DNA of 64,000 nucleotides from JABMMZ01 sp044341025. Lineage in GTDB: Bacteria; Bacteroidota; Bacteroidia; NS11-12g; UBA955. How positions within the stretch are numbered: position 1 is the first letter of the stretch; each line of letters starts with the position of its first letter. A program made the position numbers and the translations under genes. A model generated the notes under the pieces. That model was given only the letters and a program-made list of their open reading frames with translations, made no database searches and was not told the DNA's origin. The DNA lies in contig JBIISM010000001.1 in NCBI GenBank assembly GCA_044341025.1, positions 345,632 through 409,631 of the forward strand, read 5' to 3'. Below are positions 1 to 8,931 of the stretch, piece after piece.

Positions 1-2961
1 AAACGCTTGAATATAAGTGACCATTATTGTTATGGTTACAACAATAAAGTTTTGGAGTTTAGTTTGGAAGACACCAAGCCAGGTTGCATGTCACCTTCGG
101 TGCAGTTTAATCCAGATTATATAAAAAATCCCGACGATTGGAATTTGCTCAATAATTTGTATTATGGGGATATAAAACGCAATGTATTTCTAAATTCTAA
201 GGGTCCTTATACAGGTTATGCAAAAGAAGGTCCCAATGGTGGTCTTTTTTATTGGGTTTACAACGACAGTATTTTAGATAAAAAGAACATTCAAAATATT
301 AATGTTGCGCTTATTGTTGGAAATGGTTTAAATTCAGATGAATGCGCCGATACAGTTTATTATAAAAATTTCGCAAGTTTTCCGCGGCTCTCTCCTGACA
401 TCGTTTTCGCTTCTAACAATAAGACTGAGGAACATGCTTGTAAAAATAATTTCCTTTATGTTACCATACCTCAAGATCGGCCGGATGCCAATTTTTTAGC
501 CAATCAATCCAGTTGGTATATCATTGATAATTTGTCTGGTGATACCCTCGAAAGAATTGATGAAACGTATTTTAAAGTCCTTGACCATTTTAAATACCCT
601 AATCAGAAAGTAAATTATACTGTAATACAAAGAAGTAAATTCATTAAAGGTCAATTAAGACTTGTACAAACAGATACTTTAATCACTGCAATTGTTCACC
701 AATACCAAGCAGTTGCTTTGCCAGGAGCTGGATTAAATGGATTGAAAAAGGACATGGCAAAACTGGGATTCGATATCAACGATTATTCGGACACCAATGT
801 TCTTGACTTTATTTGGAACGGTCTTGGAACTATTGGCAATCCCTCCTCAGGAAGCAAAGGCTGTATTGATACGTCTGGCTATGGCTACTTGTTGAACTAT
901 TATTATAAAATAGCGTCTTCCACCATTTTGAGTTATAAAGACAGCAGTCTTTTTCCTGCAGATAGTGCCTTAATAAACAACCTCTATAAGAAAGCATATG
1001 CCTTTAAAGTAGACCATAACAGTTCCTACAATATTTACAGAAACATCAGCAGTTATTTTCCTGGCTATTGTGCTTTAGAAGATTTTGTAACGGCTGCAGT
1101 TGGATTCAGTTCCAAGGTGGGTTTTTCAGATACAATTATTTGTGTTGGTCGAACCATTGAGGCTACAACAGATTTCAAGTATTTTAGCACAGACTCAAGT
1201 TCCTTTGGGAAATTGGATACCAATAAGTATTGGCTTACCCGTCAAAATCAAGCTGGAGCCAACAACAGAGAAGGTCTGACCATATGGGATTACAGCAAGG
1301 AAGATGACGTTGTAAACAAACCTGCAACTATATTTGGTAATTTCCCTTATTCAAAAAAAGGATACGGTACACCCTTTATTATTTTAGGAAACGAACCTTC
1401 AGGAATTTATTACAAAAAAGCAGGTATTTATACACTTAGGGTCTTAGCCTCTGATAGCAATTATTGCTCAGACACAGTTACACAGAAGATATATGTTACA
1501 GGCCCTAAGGCGGGTTTCTATACCGACATCATAACCCCCAATTGCAAAACGATTTTAGAATTATTTGACACCTCCAAGATTGTTGATCCTTGTGCTGCAT
1601 TAGGTTTAGATCCTTGTGACTTTATATACAAATGGACCATAGATTGGGGTGACAGCTCGGCTCCAGTTGATTATTTCAAGCAATTGCCAAAGCAAATTGG
1701 TCACGACTACACAAAAAATGGTTATTACACCATTACGCTAACCATTGAATCTATTTTAGGGTGTACAGATACGGTTCAAAAACGAGTCTTTATTCCGGGG
1801 CCGAGTCCTGAGTTTATTCCAGAAACCACCTTAAGAATTTGTGTCAATGATTCTGTTGGTTTTAGAAATTTCAGTGGCAATTATACTGAATCTGCTCAAT
1901 GGTTGTGGAATTTTGGTGATGGTTTTTATATTCCACAAAAAGATACGGGTAAGATGGTGCATCAATATAAAATACCAGGCACTTATGATGTGTTTTTAAG
2001 CCAATACGACAGCATAGCCAATACAGGAAAATATTGCGCAGATATTTATCCAGATGTCAATAAAGGACAGAAGAAAATTACTGTGGTTGTGAGTGCGTAC
2101 GACGTTGTAAAATTAATAGCCAATCCAATTGAAGTGTGCGTGGGTGATACCATTCGCGCCCTTGCAAATGTTCAAAGTGCAAACCAATATAAATTGTATA
2201 AATGGTCTGTTGCTAATGAAAACAATCTTTCAAGTGATTTGAAATTTAACTTCACACTCAAAAAAGCAGGCAAATATATTTTAACCATGACGCCTGATAC
2301 CAGCGGAATAGCAGGTAAATACTGTCCTGATTTTGATACTTTAACTGTTTTTGCTGACAGTATTTTGGCAGACTTTACAATCGATGAATCTAAAAAACCG
2401 ATTTACTGTTTTACCAACACATCAAAATGGGCTATTTCTTACCGTTGGGGGTTTTTCCATGAGTCAGACATCACGCCTTCTGGATTAGAATTCAAAGCCA
2501 ATGAAAAGCAAAAAGAACCGGATAGATATATCTGCCAAAATTTTGTTTCTCACCCTGGGGTTAATTGGATCTGTTTGGAAGCTGAAAACAAACTTGGATG
2601 CAAGGATACAATTTGCAAAAAAATATACAACGATTTTGAATATGCCATCTTGCCACCCAATGTTTTTACCCCTTCAGGGAATGATGGGTTTGTAGGCGCA
2701 GATAAAGAAGGCCTGCAAGGAAATAATGTATTCAATATATACACTAAAAATGTTTCAGATTACCACTTAGTCATATATGACAGATGGGGCGTGAAAGTTT
2801 TTGAGAGTGACAATACAGCATACGATTGGAATGGCCATCTTAACAATACTGGCGACGAATGCCCTGATGGAACTTATTTTTATATTTTAAATTACCGCTA
2901 CGCGGGGAAAGACAAAGATGAGCCCATTCTTAATGGGGTTGTGAAATTGATTTGGGAATGA
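1..2961 (+). CDS. T9SS-exported PKD-repeat surface protein, 5' end cut off
   Basis: The frame is open at base 1, so this is the C-terminal 986 codons of a longer protein; the TTG at 7 is not a real start. Visible parts are Asp-rich, Cys-containing Ig-like segments, at least two PKD-type repeats (WTIDWGDS at about residue 547, WLWNFGDG near 635), and a C-terminal domain of about 100 residues starting near LPPNVFTPSGND and containing YDRWG and a DGTYFY turn. That ending is the gliding-motility-associated (type B) T9SS sorting domain, which sends proteins through the type IX system to the cell surface. The body probably mediates adhesion or matrix contact, which is inference. The ending is very clear, the exact role is not. 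Confidence 0.9.
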   Translation, partial: KRLNISDHYCYGYNNKVLEFSLEDTKPGCMSPSVQFNPDYIKNPDDWNLLNNLYYGDIKRNVFLNSKGPYTGYAKEGPNGGLFYWVYNDSILDKKNIQNINVALIVGNGLNSDECADTVYYKNFASFPRLSPDIVFASNNKTEEHACKNNFLYVTIPQDRPDANFLANQSSWYIIDNLSGDTLERIDETYFKVLDHFKYPNQKVNYTVIQRSKFIKGQLRLVQTDTLITAIVHQYQAVALPGAGLNGLKKDMAKLGFDINDYSDTNVLDFIWNGLGTIGNPSSGSKGCIDTSGYGYLLNYYYKIASSTILSYKDSSLFPADSALINNLYKKAYAFKVDHNSSYNIYRNISSYFPGYCALEDFVTAAVGFSSKVGFSDTIICVGRTIEATTDFKYFSTDSSSFGKLDTNKYWLTRQNQAGANNREGLTIWDYSKEDDVVNKPATIFGNFPYSKKGYGTPFIILGNEPSGIYYKKAGIYTLRVLASDSNYCSDTVTQKIYVTGPKAGFYTDIITPNCKTILELFDTSKIVDPCAALGLDPCDFIYKWTIDWGDSSAPVDYFKQLPKQIGHDYTKNGYYTITLTIESILGCTDTVQKRVFIPGPSPEFIPETTLRICVNDSVGFRNFSGNYTESAQWLWNFGDGFYIPQKDTGKMVHQYKIPGTYDVFLSQYDSIANTGKYCADIYPDVNKGQKKITVVVSAYDVVKLIANPIEVCVGDTIRALANVQSANQYKLYKWSVANENNLSSDLKFNFTLKKAGKYILTMTPDTSGIAGKYCPDFDTLTVFADSILADFTIDESKKPIYCFTNTSKWAISYRWGFFHESDITPSGLEFKANEKQKEPDRYICQNFVSHPGVNWICLEAENKLGCKDTICKKIYNDFEYAILPPNVFTPSGNDGFVGADKEGLQGNNVFNIYTKNVSDYHLVIYDRWGVKVFESDNTAYDWNGHLNNTGDECPDGTYFYILNYRYAGKDKDEPILNGVVKLIWE

Positions 2962-3020
2962 TGATCTAGAAGGCCATCTTTTGGGTTTGAATCATATAAA
3001 TTTAATTTGATTTTCAATTA

Positions 3021-3053
3021 TTTGTGAATACTATTAGCAAACAATTATCTTCG
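3021..3053 (+). promoter_or_regulatory. argS promoter
   Basis: TTTG at 3021-3024, 21 nt spacer, then TATCTTCG at 3046-3053. This fits the Bacteroidota -33/-7 pattern TTTG...TAnnTTTG with one T-to-C change. The argS ATG at 3058 follows after only 4 nt. Confidence 0.6.
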
Positions 3054-3057
3054 CGGC

Positions 3058-4824
3058 ATGGATATGGATATGCTTTTGAAATCAGGAATATGCAATGCTC
3101 TAAATCATTTGTATGGTGCAGTGGTAGATCTTGAGGCAATTAAATTAGAACCGACAAATGCTGATTTTAAAGGTGACTTTACCTTTGTTACATTTCCATT
3201 TTTAAAAGTTTCAAAAAAAAATCCAGAACAAACAGCAAATGAAATTGGTGAATATTTAAATAACAATCTGAGCGAAATTGAATCTTACAATGTCGTTAAA
3301 GGGTTTTTAAATATTGGATTTAGTCAAATATATTGGATAGCAAAATTTAAGGAAATTGATAACCTCAAGGCTCTTGATAACAAAGGAAAAGTAATGGTAG
3401 AATACTCTTCACCAAACACCAATAAACCATTACACCTGGGGCATGTTAGAAATAATCTTTTGGGTTATAGTGTTTCAAGTATCTTGAAAACTTATGGGTA
3501 TGATGTTACACAAGCAAACTTAATCAACGATAGGGGCATTCATATTTGCAAAAGTATGGTAGCTTGGCAAAAATTCGGAACTGGAGAAACACCCGAATCA
3601 AGCGGGCTTAAAGGCGATCATTTGGTTGGGAAGTATTACGTAGAGTTTGACAAACAATACAAGGCAGAAATTAAACTTTTAGTCGATGCTGGAATGGAAT
3701 CGGCCGTGGCTGAGAAACAAGCACCTTTGATGCTTAACGCCCAAGAGATGCTTAGGAAATGGGAGGCTGGTGATACAGAAGTTATTGATCTTTGGAAAAA
3801 AATGAATGCTTGGGTATATGCTGGTTTTGAAATTACATACGAAAATTTAGGCGTTCATTTTGACCAGTATTATTATGAAAGCAATACGTATTTGCTCGGA
3901 AAAGATTTGATTGAAGAGGGCTTGAATAAGAATGTCTTCTATAAAAAAGACGATGGCAGCGTTTGGATTGATTTGAGAGACGAGGGTCTTGACGAGAAAT
4001 TGGTGCTGAGAAGCGATGGTACTTCTGTATACATCACACAAGATATTGGAACTGCTGAATTAAAATACAAGGACTATGCTTGCGATAAAGGCATTTATGT
4101 GGTTGGCAACGAGCAAGACTATCATTTTAAAGTTCTGTTTTTAATCCTTCAAAAATTAGGTAAATCTTGGGCTGAGGGATTATACCATCTAAGCTATGGA
4201 ATGGTCGACCTGCCCTCTGGGAAAATGAAAAGTAGGGAAGGAACGGTGGTTGATGCTGACGATTTGATGCAAGAAATGATAGATACCGCCAAAGCAAAAA
4301 CGGAAGAATTGGGTAAAACAGACAACATGCCTGAGCTGGAGAAATTAGAATTACATAGAATGTTGGGATTGGGTGCTTTGAAGTTTTTTATGCTGAAAGT
4401 TGATCCACAAAAGAGAATGCTATTTAATCCTGAAGAGTCTATCGATTTACAAGGAGATACGGGTCCTTTTGTACAATATACATTTGCAAGGATCAATAGC
4501 ATGTTAAATGCGGCAAGTGCTGATGATTTAAATGCATCTTTTGAAATTACTTCTGCCAATGAAACAGAAATTAACCTGATTAAGGAATTGGATAATTATA
4601 AACTGGAACTTCAAAAAGCAGCCATAGCCTACAGTCCATCCCTTATAGCCACTTATTCCTTGAATCTGGCAAAAGCTTTTAACCGTGTGTATAACGATGT
4701 CTCTTTCTTAAAAGAATTGGACGTAAACAAAAGACGTTTTAGGCTTTCTTTGGCTAAAAAAACCTCAGAAACCATCAAACAATCTTTGTTTATGTTGGGC
4801 ATACAAACACCAAATAGGATGTAA
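3058..4824 (+). CDS. argS: Arginyl-tRNA synthetase
   Basis: Class I aminoacyl-tRNA synthetase that charges tRNA-Arg with arginine in the cytoplasm. The N-terminal additional domain covers roughly residues 1-105, the HIGH-type motif is HLGH at 126-129 after SSPNTNKP, the KMSKS-type loop is GKMKSREG near 386-393, and a DALR anticodon-binding helix bundle ends the protein. Its 588 residues are a normal length. Three in-frame ATG codons (3058, 3064, 3070) open the gene, and the promoter -7 box ends 4 nt before the first. The next gene starts 1 nt after its stop, so they are probably co-transcribed. Confidence 0.97.
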   Translation: MDMDMLLKSGICNALNHLYGAVVDLEAIKLEPTNADFKGDFTFVTFPFLKVSKKNPEQTANEIGEYLNNNLSEIESYNVVKGFLNIGFSQIYWIAKFKEIDNLKALDNKGKVMVEYSSPNTNKPLHLGHVRNNLLGYSVSSILKTYGYDVTQANLINDRGIHICKSMVAWQKFGTGETPESSGLKGDHLVGKYYVEFDKQYKAEIKLLVDAGMESAVAEKQAPLMLNAQEMLRKWEAGDTEVIDLWKKMNAWVYAGFEITYENLGVHFDQYYYESNTYLLGKDLIEEGLNKNVFYKKDDGSVWIDLRDEGLDEKLVLRSDGTSVYITQDIGTAELKYKDYACDKGIYVVGNEQDYHFKVLFLILQKLGKSWAEGLYHLSYGMVDLPSGKMKSREGTVVDADDLMQEMIDTAKAKTEELGKTDNMPELEKLELHRMLGLGALKFFMLKVDPQKRMLFNPEESIDLQGDTGPFVQYTFARINSMLNAASADDLNASFEITSANETEINLIKELDNYKLELQKAAIAYSPSLIATYSLNLAKAFNRVYNDVSFLKELDVNKRRFRLSLAKKTSETIKQSLFMLGIQTPNRM

Positions 4825-4825
4825 T

Positions 4826-5032
4826 ATGGGCATTGAGCTAGGTAAATATAAACATTACAAGGGGAACTTCTATGAAGTGATTGGTGTTGTAAAACACTCT
4901 GAAACTTTGGAAGACTTAGTGCTTTACAAACAATTGTATGCTGAAGGTGCTTTGTGGGTGCGCCCTTTGGCTATGTTTTTAGAAACTATTACAGTTGATG
5001 GACAAACAAAACCAAGATTTGAAAAAGTCTAG
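4826..5032 (+). CDS. DUF1653 family protein
   Basis: A 68-residue protein with the DUF1653 pattern: GKYKHYKGNFYEVIGV near the start, then HSET, LVLYKQLY and a WVRPLAMFLE stretch. The family is a small beta-rich cytoplasmic domain of unknown function, and this protein consists of little else. It begins 1 nt after argS ends, so translation is probably coupled. The link to argS is positional only. Confidence 0.85.
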   Translation: MGIELGKYKHYKGNFYEVIGVVKHSETLEDLVLYKQLYAEGALWVRPLAMFLETITVDGQTKPRFEKV

Positions 5033-5099
5033 GTCAAAGTATTGTTAAAAACTTGTCTCCTGATTTTTTTCAATTATTTATTTTGTATAAGTAATTTCT

Positions 5100-5107
5100 T
5101 ATATTTG
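5100..5107 (+). promoter_or_regulatory. -7 promoter box for the lipoprotein at 5138
   Basis: TATATTTG matches TAnnTTTG exactly and lies 30 nt before the ATG at 5138. No TTTG sits at the usual upstream distance (the nearest is 14 nt away), so only the -7 element is claimed. Confidence 0.45.
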
Positions 5108-5137
5108 CATTATAATAACATTACAATCAAAAGATTT

Positions 5138-6025
5138 ATGAAAAAATTACTTTATTCAGCAATGGCACTATTTGTAGCTGGCGCTCTATTTACCGGCTGC
5201 GGTGACAAAACAACAGGTGGTGGCACAACTCCTCCAACACCAAAGCCAAGTATCGAATTTCAAACAAATACAGGTACTTTCTCTGGATTTACTTTCGCAA
5301 ATGATAAGAAAGTAATTGGTTCAGCCATTAAAATTGGTGTTAAATTGACTTCAACCATCAACTTAAAAAGCACCAAGATGACCGTTAAATACAACAACCA
5401 AGCTGAACAAATCATCGGAACTGATTCTTTGTTCTCAGGTTCAGTTACAGCTGCCAACAGAACATACAATTTTGTTTTGCCACTAGATAAAGGCACGTAT
5501 ACTTTTACAGCTTATGCAGTGAACAAAGATGCTACCGTTTCAAGCGCTAAAATTGAAATCATCGCATTTGGTCCATTGGCCGACCAAGGAGAGGGTTTGG
5601 TATACAGCCTTAAAGCGACTACTGCTGGTAATTTCAGTGCCTTCGATTTATTTGAAGGAGAGCCAATTACGGCTGCTTCCGGTTCTGGAAATGATGCAAG
5701 CAGAGACATCGTTGATGCATCGACTAATTCTACGCTTTCTAGATCTTGGAAATCACAAAACGGAACTCAATTCGTTATTTCTGGCGTTGATGGTAAATTA
5801 AACAGCAAAGTATACACTCAATTCGTTTCTGAGCAAGATGTTATCGATGCTTGGACTGCAGCTGCTGGCAAAGCAACTACTGTTGTTGGCATTGATGATG
5901 GCAAATTAATTATTGCTAAGGTCAACAGAGGTTCTTCTACATTTTACTACCTAATCGCTATCGATACTGTTACCGATGATGTAGGAGCAGAGGACGATAC
6001 TTACACTTTCCAATACAAACAATAG
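5138..6025 (+). CDS. Predicted lipoprotein of unknown function
   Basis: A 295-residue protein with a lipoprotein signal: MKKLLYSAMALF, then FTGC with the lipidated Cys at residue 21, followed by a Gly/Thr/Pro-rich linker. The remainder is beta-rich and contains two similar-looking halves with GTYTFTAYAV and VTDDVGAEDDTYTF. I recognise no family. The ATG at 5138 is chosen over a TTG at 5044-frame position 5042 because the upstream residues lie before the promoter box and the signal peptide begins exactly at 5138. A strong terminator follows. Confidence 0.8.
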   Translation: MKKLLYSAMALFVAGALFTGCGDKTTGGGTTPPTPKPSIEFQTNTGTFSGFTFANDKKVIGSAIKIGVKLTSTINLKSTKMTVKYNNQAEQIIGTDSLFSGSVTAANRTYNFVLPLDKGTYTFTAYAVNKDATVSSAKIEIIAFGPLADQGEGLVYSLKATTAGNFSAFDLFEGEPITAASGSGNDASRDIVDASTNSTLSRSWKSQNGTQFVISGVDGKLNSKVYTQFVSEQDVIDAWTAAAGKATTVVGIDDGKLIIAKVNRGSSTFYYLIAIDTVTDDVGAEDDTYTFQYKQ

Positions 6026-6045
6026 TTTTATTTCCTAAAATTATT

Positions 6046-6079
6046 AAAAAAGACTCCTTTTTAAGGAGTCTTTTTTTTT
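6046..6079 (+). terminator. Rho-independent terminator after the lipoprotein gene
   Basis: AGACTCCTT (6051-6059), a three-base loop, then AAGGAGTCT (6063-6071), with the stem extended by A and T runs and ending in nine T residues. A textbook intrinsic terminator. Confidence 0.93.
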
Positions 6080-6122
6080 GGAACAACTTTTGTTTACTAT
6101 GTGTAAATCAAACATCGTATTT

Positions 6123-6965
6123 ATGAAAGTCAAAATTGTATTGGTACTCCTTCTAAGTGTTTTAGTTGCCTCATGCGTTAGCAAAAAGAAATATAAGTCT
6201 CAAATTGCCCGTGTCGATATTTTAAGAGATTCGGTTGAAATGGTCGTCCACCAGCTCGACCAATGTCTGGCCGATAAGCAAAAAAACAAATCAGAAATAG
6301 AAAATTTAGAATCTGAAATTTTGAGATTAAAAGCCACCAGCAATGCACTTCTAAACCAGTTAAGCGAATTGTCGGTCATAAGCAAAACCCAAGCTGAAAG
6401 CATTAAAAAATCGCTAGAAAATTTGTCCAGTAAGGATGCTTACATAAAAGACCTGCAAATAGCAATGTCTCGAAAGGACTCGGTTAACCTAGCCCTTGTA
6501 ATGAATCTTAAAGGCGCTTTAATAGATGTTAATGACGATGATGTCGAAATTAAGATTGAAGGCAGTGCCGTGTTCATTTCTGTTTCTGATAAACTATTGT
6601 TTGCTTCTGGCAGTTATACATTAACACCTGAGGCAATGCTTGTACTCGGTAAAGTGGCTAAAGTCTTAAACGGTCAACCCGAAATAAGATTCATGGTCGA
6701 AGGACATACCGACAATAAACCCATTGTGAATAAAACAATGAAAGACAATTGGGATTTAAGTGTGCTTAGGGCAACAACAGTTGTAAGAACGCTTCAAAAT
6801 AATTTCAGCATAGACCCATCCCGCATGATCGCGGCAGGCCGCAGTGAGTTTATGCCAATGGCACCAAATGATAGTGACAACAACCGCTCACTCAATCGAA
6901 GAACCAGAATCGTGATCATCCCTGAACTCGATCAATTCTTCAAATTATTAGAACCCCAAAAATAA
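6123..6965 (+). CDS. OmpA-family peptidoglycan-binding lipoprotein
   Basis: A 280-residue lipoprotein: MKVKIVLVLLLSVLVASC is the signal with lipobox VASC. A charged coiled coil occupies roughly residues 30-135, and an OmpA C-terminal domain follows (VSDKLLFASGSYTL, VEGHTDNKP near 192, LSVLRATTVV, GRSEFMP, NRRTRIVI). The domain binds peptidoglycan and the lipid anchors the protein to the outer membrane, so it should tether membrane to wall. The ATG at 6123 is chosen because the signal peptide starts there; upstream codons would overlap the preceding terminator. Confidence 0.92.
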   Translation: MKVKIVLVLLLSVLVASCVSKKKYKSQIARVDILRDSVEMVVHQLDQCLADKQKNKSEIENLESEILRLKATSNALLNQLSELSVISKTQAESIKKSLENLSSKDAYIKDLQIAMSRKDSVNLALVMNLKGALIDVNDDDVEIKIEGSAVFISVSDKLLFASGSYTLTPEAMLVLGKVAKVLNGQPEIRFMVEGHTDNKPIVNKTMKDNWDLSVLRATTVVRTLQNNFSIDPSRMIAAGRSEFMPMAPNDSDNNRSLNRRTRIVIIPELDQFFKLLEPQK

Positions 6966-6972
6966 ATGGCAT

Positions 6973-7008
6973 AAAAAAAACCATCAAGTAGTATTGATGG
7001 TTTTTTTT
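6973..7008 (+). terminator. Terminator shared by convergent genes
   Basis: A-rich run, CCATCAA (6981-6987), six-base loop, TTGATGG (6994-7000), then eight T residues. A and T runs on both sides make it usable from either strand, which suits its position between the OmpA-type gene (plus) and bTHX (minus). Confidence 0.88.
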
Positions 7009-7029
7009 ATGTTTTGTAAACAAATATTA

Positions 7030-7236
7030 TTACTCAGTTTTTTTCTTAACTGTTTTTTTGGCTGTAGCTGGTTTGGCTTCTTTAACCGCTTTAACTGCTT
7101 TTACTTTCTTTACTTTTGGCTCAGCTTTAGCTGCATCAACTTTTTTCTTAAGTGCAACTGCTGGTCTAGGTCTTGTTACGCCGTAACTTGCAATATTGAT
7201 TTTACCTTTTTTTGAACGTTTGTCTCCTTTTCCCAT
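7030..7236 (-). CDS. 30S ribosomal protein bTHX with a long basic tail
   Basis: The first 26 residues (MGKGDKRSKKGKI, SYGVTRPRP) match bTHX, a very small protein of the 30S head known from Thermus and common in Bacteroidota. In the Thermus type the protein ends about there. Here it continues for some 42 residues of Lys/Ala/Val repeats (KVKKVKAVKAVKEAKPATAKK) that look like a histone H1-type tail and could bind rRNA or DNA. The start is fixed by the conserved MGKGD. A TAATTTTG promoter box lies 16 nt upstream on the minus strand. Confidence 0.85.
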   Translation of the reverse strand: MGKGDKRSKKGKINIASYGVTRPRPAVALKKKVDAAKAEPKVKKVKAVKAVKEAKPATAKKTVKKKTE

Positions 7237-7252
7237 AATGATTATATTGAGG

Positions 7253-7260
7253 CAAAATTA
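7253..7260 (-). promoter_or_regulatory. -7 promoter box for bTHX
   Basis: Reads TAATTTTG on the minus strand, an exact TAnnTTTG match. A TATTG about 19 nt further upstream is a weak -33 candidate. Confidence 0.5.
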
Positions 7261-7407
7261 AACATTTTTATTGTATTCTCAATATTTGAAAGAAAAATTT
7301 ACTTTTGATTTGTATTTACAGGCAATTTGACGGATAAATAAAGACTTTATTGCCGCACTTAAGTTTGTTTAAATTAAAATTCGCTTAATTTGCATTCGCC
7401 TTCAACC

Positions 7408-8853
7408 GTGAGAAAAGTATTCCTTAAAAACCTTTTGCTTCTTCAAGCACTCAATTTAATCATCAAGCCTGCTTGGCTTTTGTTGATTGACCGCGAAGCG
7501 CAAAATTTATTGGGCCCAAGCTATGGAGAATACTATTTGGTACTTAATCTCACTTTAATTGCAAACATTGTTTTGGATTTAGGTATTCAAAATTTCAACA
7601 ACACCTCTGTGGCGGCAGATCAAAATTTTTTTAAAAACAATTTCAAAAGCATCTTCGTTCTAAAAGGGATTTTATCTTCTCTTTATTTCTTTGTTGTAAT
7701 AGGATTGGCCATGCAATCGAGCATTCCAATGCCACAAGATTTGCTTGTGGTTCTAATTGCAAATCAAGTTATAAGCAGTTTTGTCTTGTATTTAAGAAGC
7801 AATATCAATGCACTTCATCTATATGCGGTTGATAGTTTATTGTCAGTTAGCGATAAATTCTTTGCCATTCTAATTTGTGTATTTTTTTATCTAAACCAGC
7901 AAATTAGTATTTTTAATTTTGTCCTTGCCCAATTAATGGCTAGCTGCTTTACTTTTTTAATTGCCTTGGCCATAAATATCAAGCGTTGGAAAAATATTGG
8001 ATTTGAAAGTCAGACTTTAAGTTCGTTTAAATTAAGGTCATTATTGTATAAAAGCATTCCTTATGCACTGCTGTTTACATTGATGAACTTTTATACTAGA
8101 ATAGATGTAACAATGATGAATGCCATGCTTAAAGACGCGGCTTTTCATGCAGGAATTTATGCCCAAAGTTTTAGGTTGCTTGATGCATCTGCAATGTTTG
8201 CAATGTTGTTTGCTGGTTTGCTCTTGCCAATGTTTGCGAAAATGATCCAAGAAAAGACAGATTTGAGACCCTTAGTCAATTTGTCAGCAACTATTTTACT
8301 CATTATTTCAATCACCGTTTCATTGGCTTGTTTCCTGTTTGGAGAAGATATTTTGAAACTGCTTTATACATTTAAAAATGACGAAAGCCTCGCGTTGTCC
8401 TCTATGGTTTTTAAAAACATTATGTTGGCTTTCGTTCCAATGTCTTTGATTTTTGTGTTTAGTACTTTGTTGACGGCTAAAAAAGATATTTGGTACATGA
8501 ATGCATTCGCTCTATTGGCATTCATAATCAATATATCAGTCAATTATTTTTTAATACCCGATTACCAATCATTCGGAGCCTCAGTAGGCTCTCTAATTAC
8601 CCAAACAGCATTTGCTGTATTTTGTATTTGGCGCTGCATCGTTTTGTTTGGTTTTAAGTTGCCATACCTTCAAATTGCCAAATTTATTGCCTTGGTTTTA
8701 GTTCTAATTGGTGTTTATTTTTTTATTAAGTCATTGACTAACATATATTTAGTTCTGTTAATCTTTGCATCCGCATCTTTTTTATTCAGTGTACTATTAA
8801 AATTAATAGATATGGATAAATTGATGGGTTTTTTTAAGAAAACAGCACAATAA
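7408..8853 (+). CDS. Polysaccharide flippase (Wzx/MATE-like)
   Basis: A very hydrophobic 481-residue protein with about 12-14 membrane segments, resembling Wzx-type flippases that move lipid-linked oligosaccharide across the inner membrane. Typical features are the short charged N-terminus, the GPSYGEYY loop, and the late DYQSFGASVGSLITQ loop found in MATE/flippase C-terminal halves. It heads a group with a Wzz-like protein and a polymerase/ligase. A GTG start at 7408 is preferred: the upstream TTG at 7390 lies inside a TTAATTTG promoter-like box (7385-7392). The substrate cannot be told from sequence. Confidence 0.75.
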   Translation: MRKVFLKNLLLLQALNLIIKPAWLLLIDREAQNLLGPSYGEYYLVLNLTLIANIVLDLGIQNFNNTSVAADQNFFKNNFKSIFVLKGILSSLYFFVVIGLAMQSSIPMPQDLLVVLIANQVISSFVLYLRSNINALHLYAVDSLLSVSDKFFAILICVFFYLNQQISIFNFVLAQLMASCFTFLIALAINIKRWKNIGFESQTLSSFKLRSLLYKSIPYALLFTLMNFYTRIDVTMMNAMLKDAAFHAGIYAQSFRLLDASAMFAMLFAGLLLPMFAKMIQEKTDLRPLVNLSATILLIISITVSLACFLFGEDILKLLYTFKNDESLALSSMVFKNIMLAFVPMSLIFVFSTLLTAKKDIWYMNAFALLAFIINISVNYFLIPDYQSFGASVGSLITQTAFAVFCIWRCIVLFGFKLPYLQIAKFIALVLVLIGVYFFIKSLTNIYLVLLIFASASFLFSVLLKLIDMDKLMGFFKKTAQ

Positions 8854-8895
8854 AAAAGTGTACATTCTGTTAGGCACTTTCCATTCGAAAAAACC

Positions 8896-8903
8896 TATTT
8901 TTG
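8896..8903 (+). promoter_or_regulatory. -7 promoter box for the Wzz-like gene
   Basis: TATTTTTG followed by C, an exact TAnnTTTG match 28 nt before the ATG at 8932. No good -33 TTTG is visible. Confidence 0.5.
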
Positions 8904-8931
8904 CAGCCTTAAGTATACCCAATTTACAACT

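Noticed and set aside
4194..4559. 121-codon antisense frame inside argS
   Set aside because: Shadow of a highly conserved coding region.
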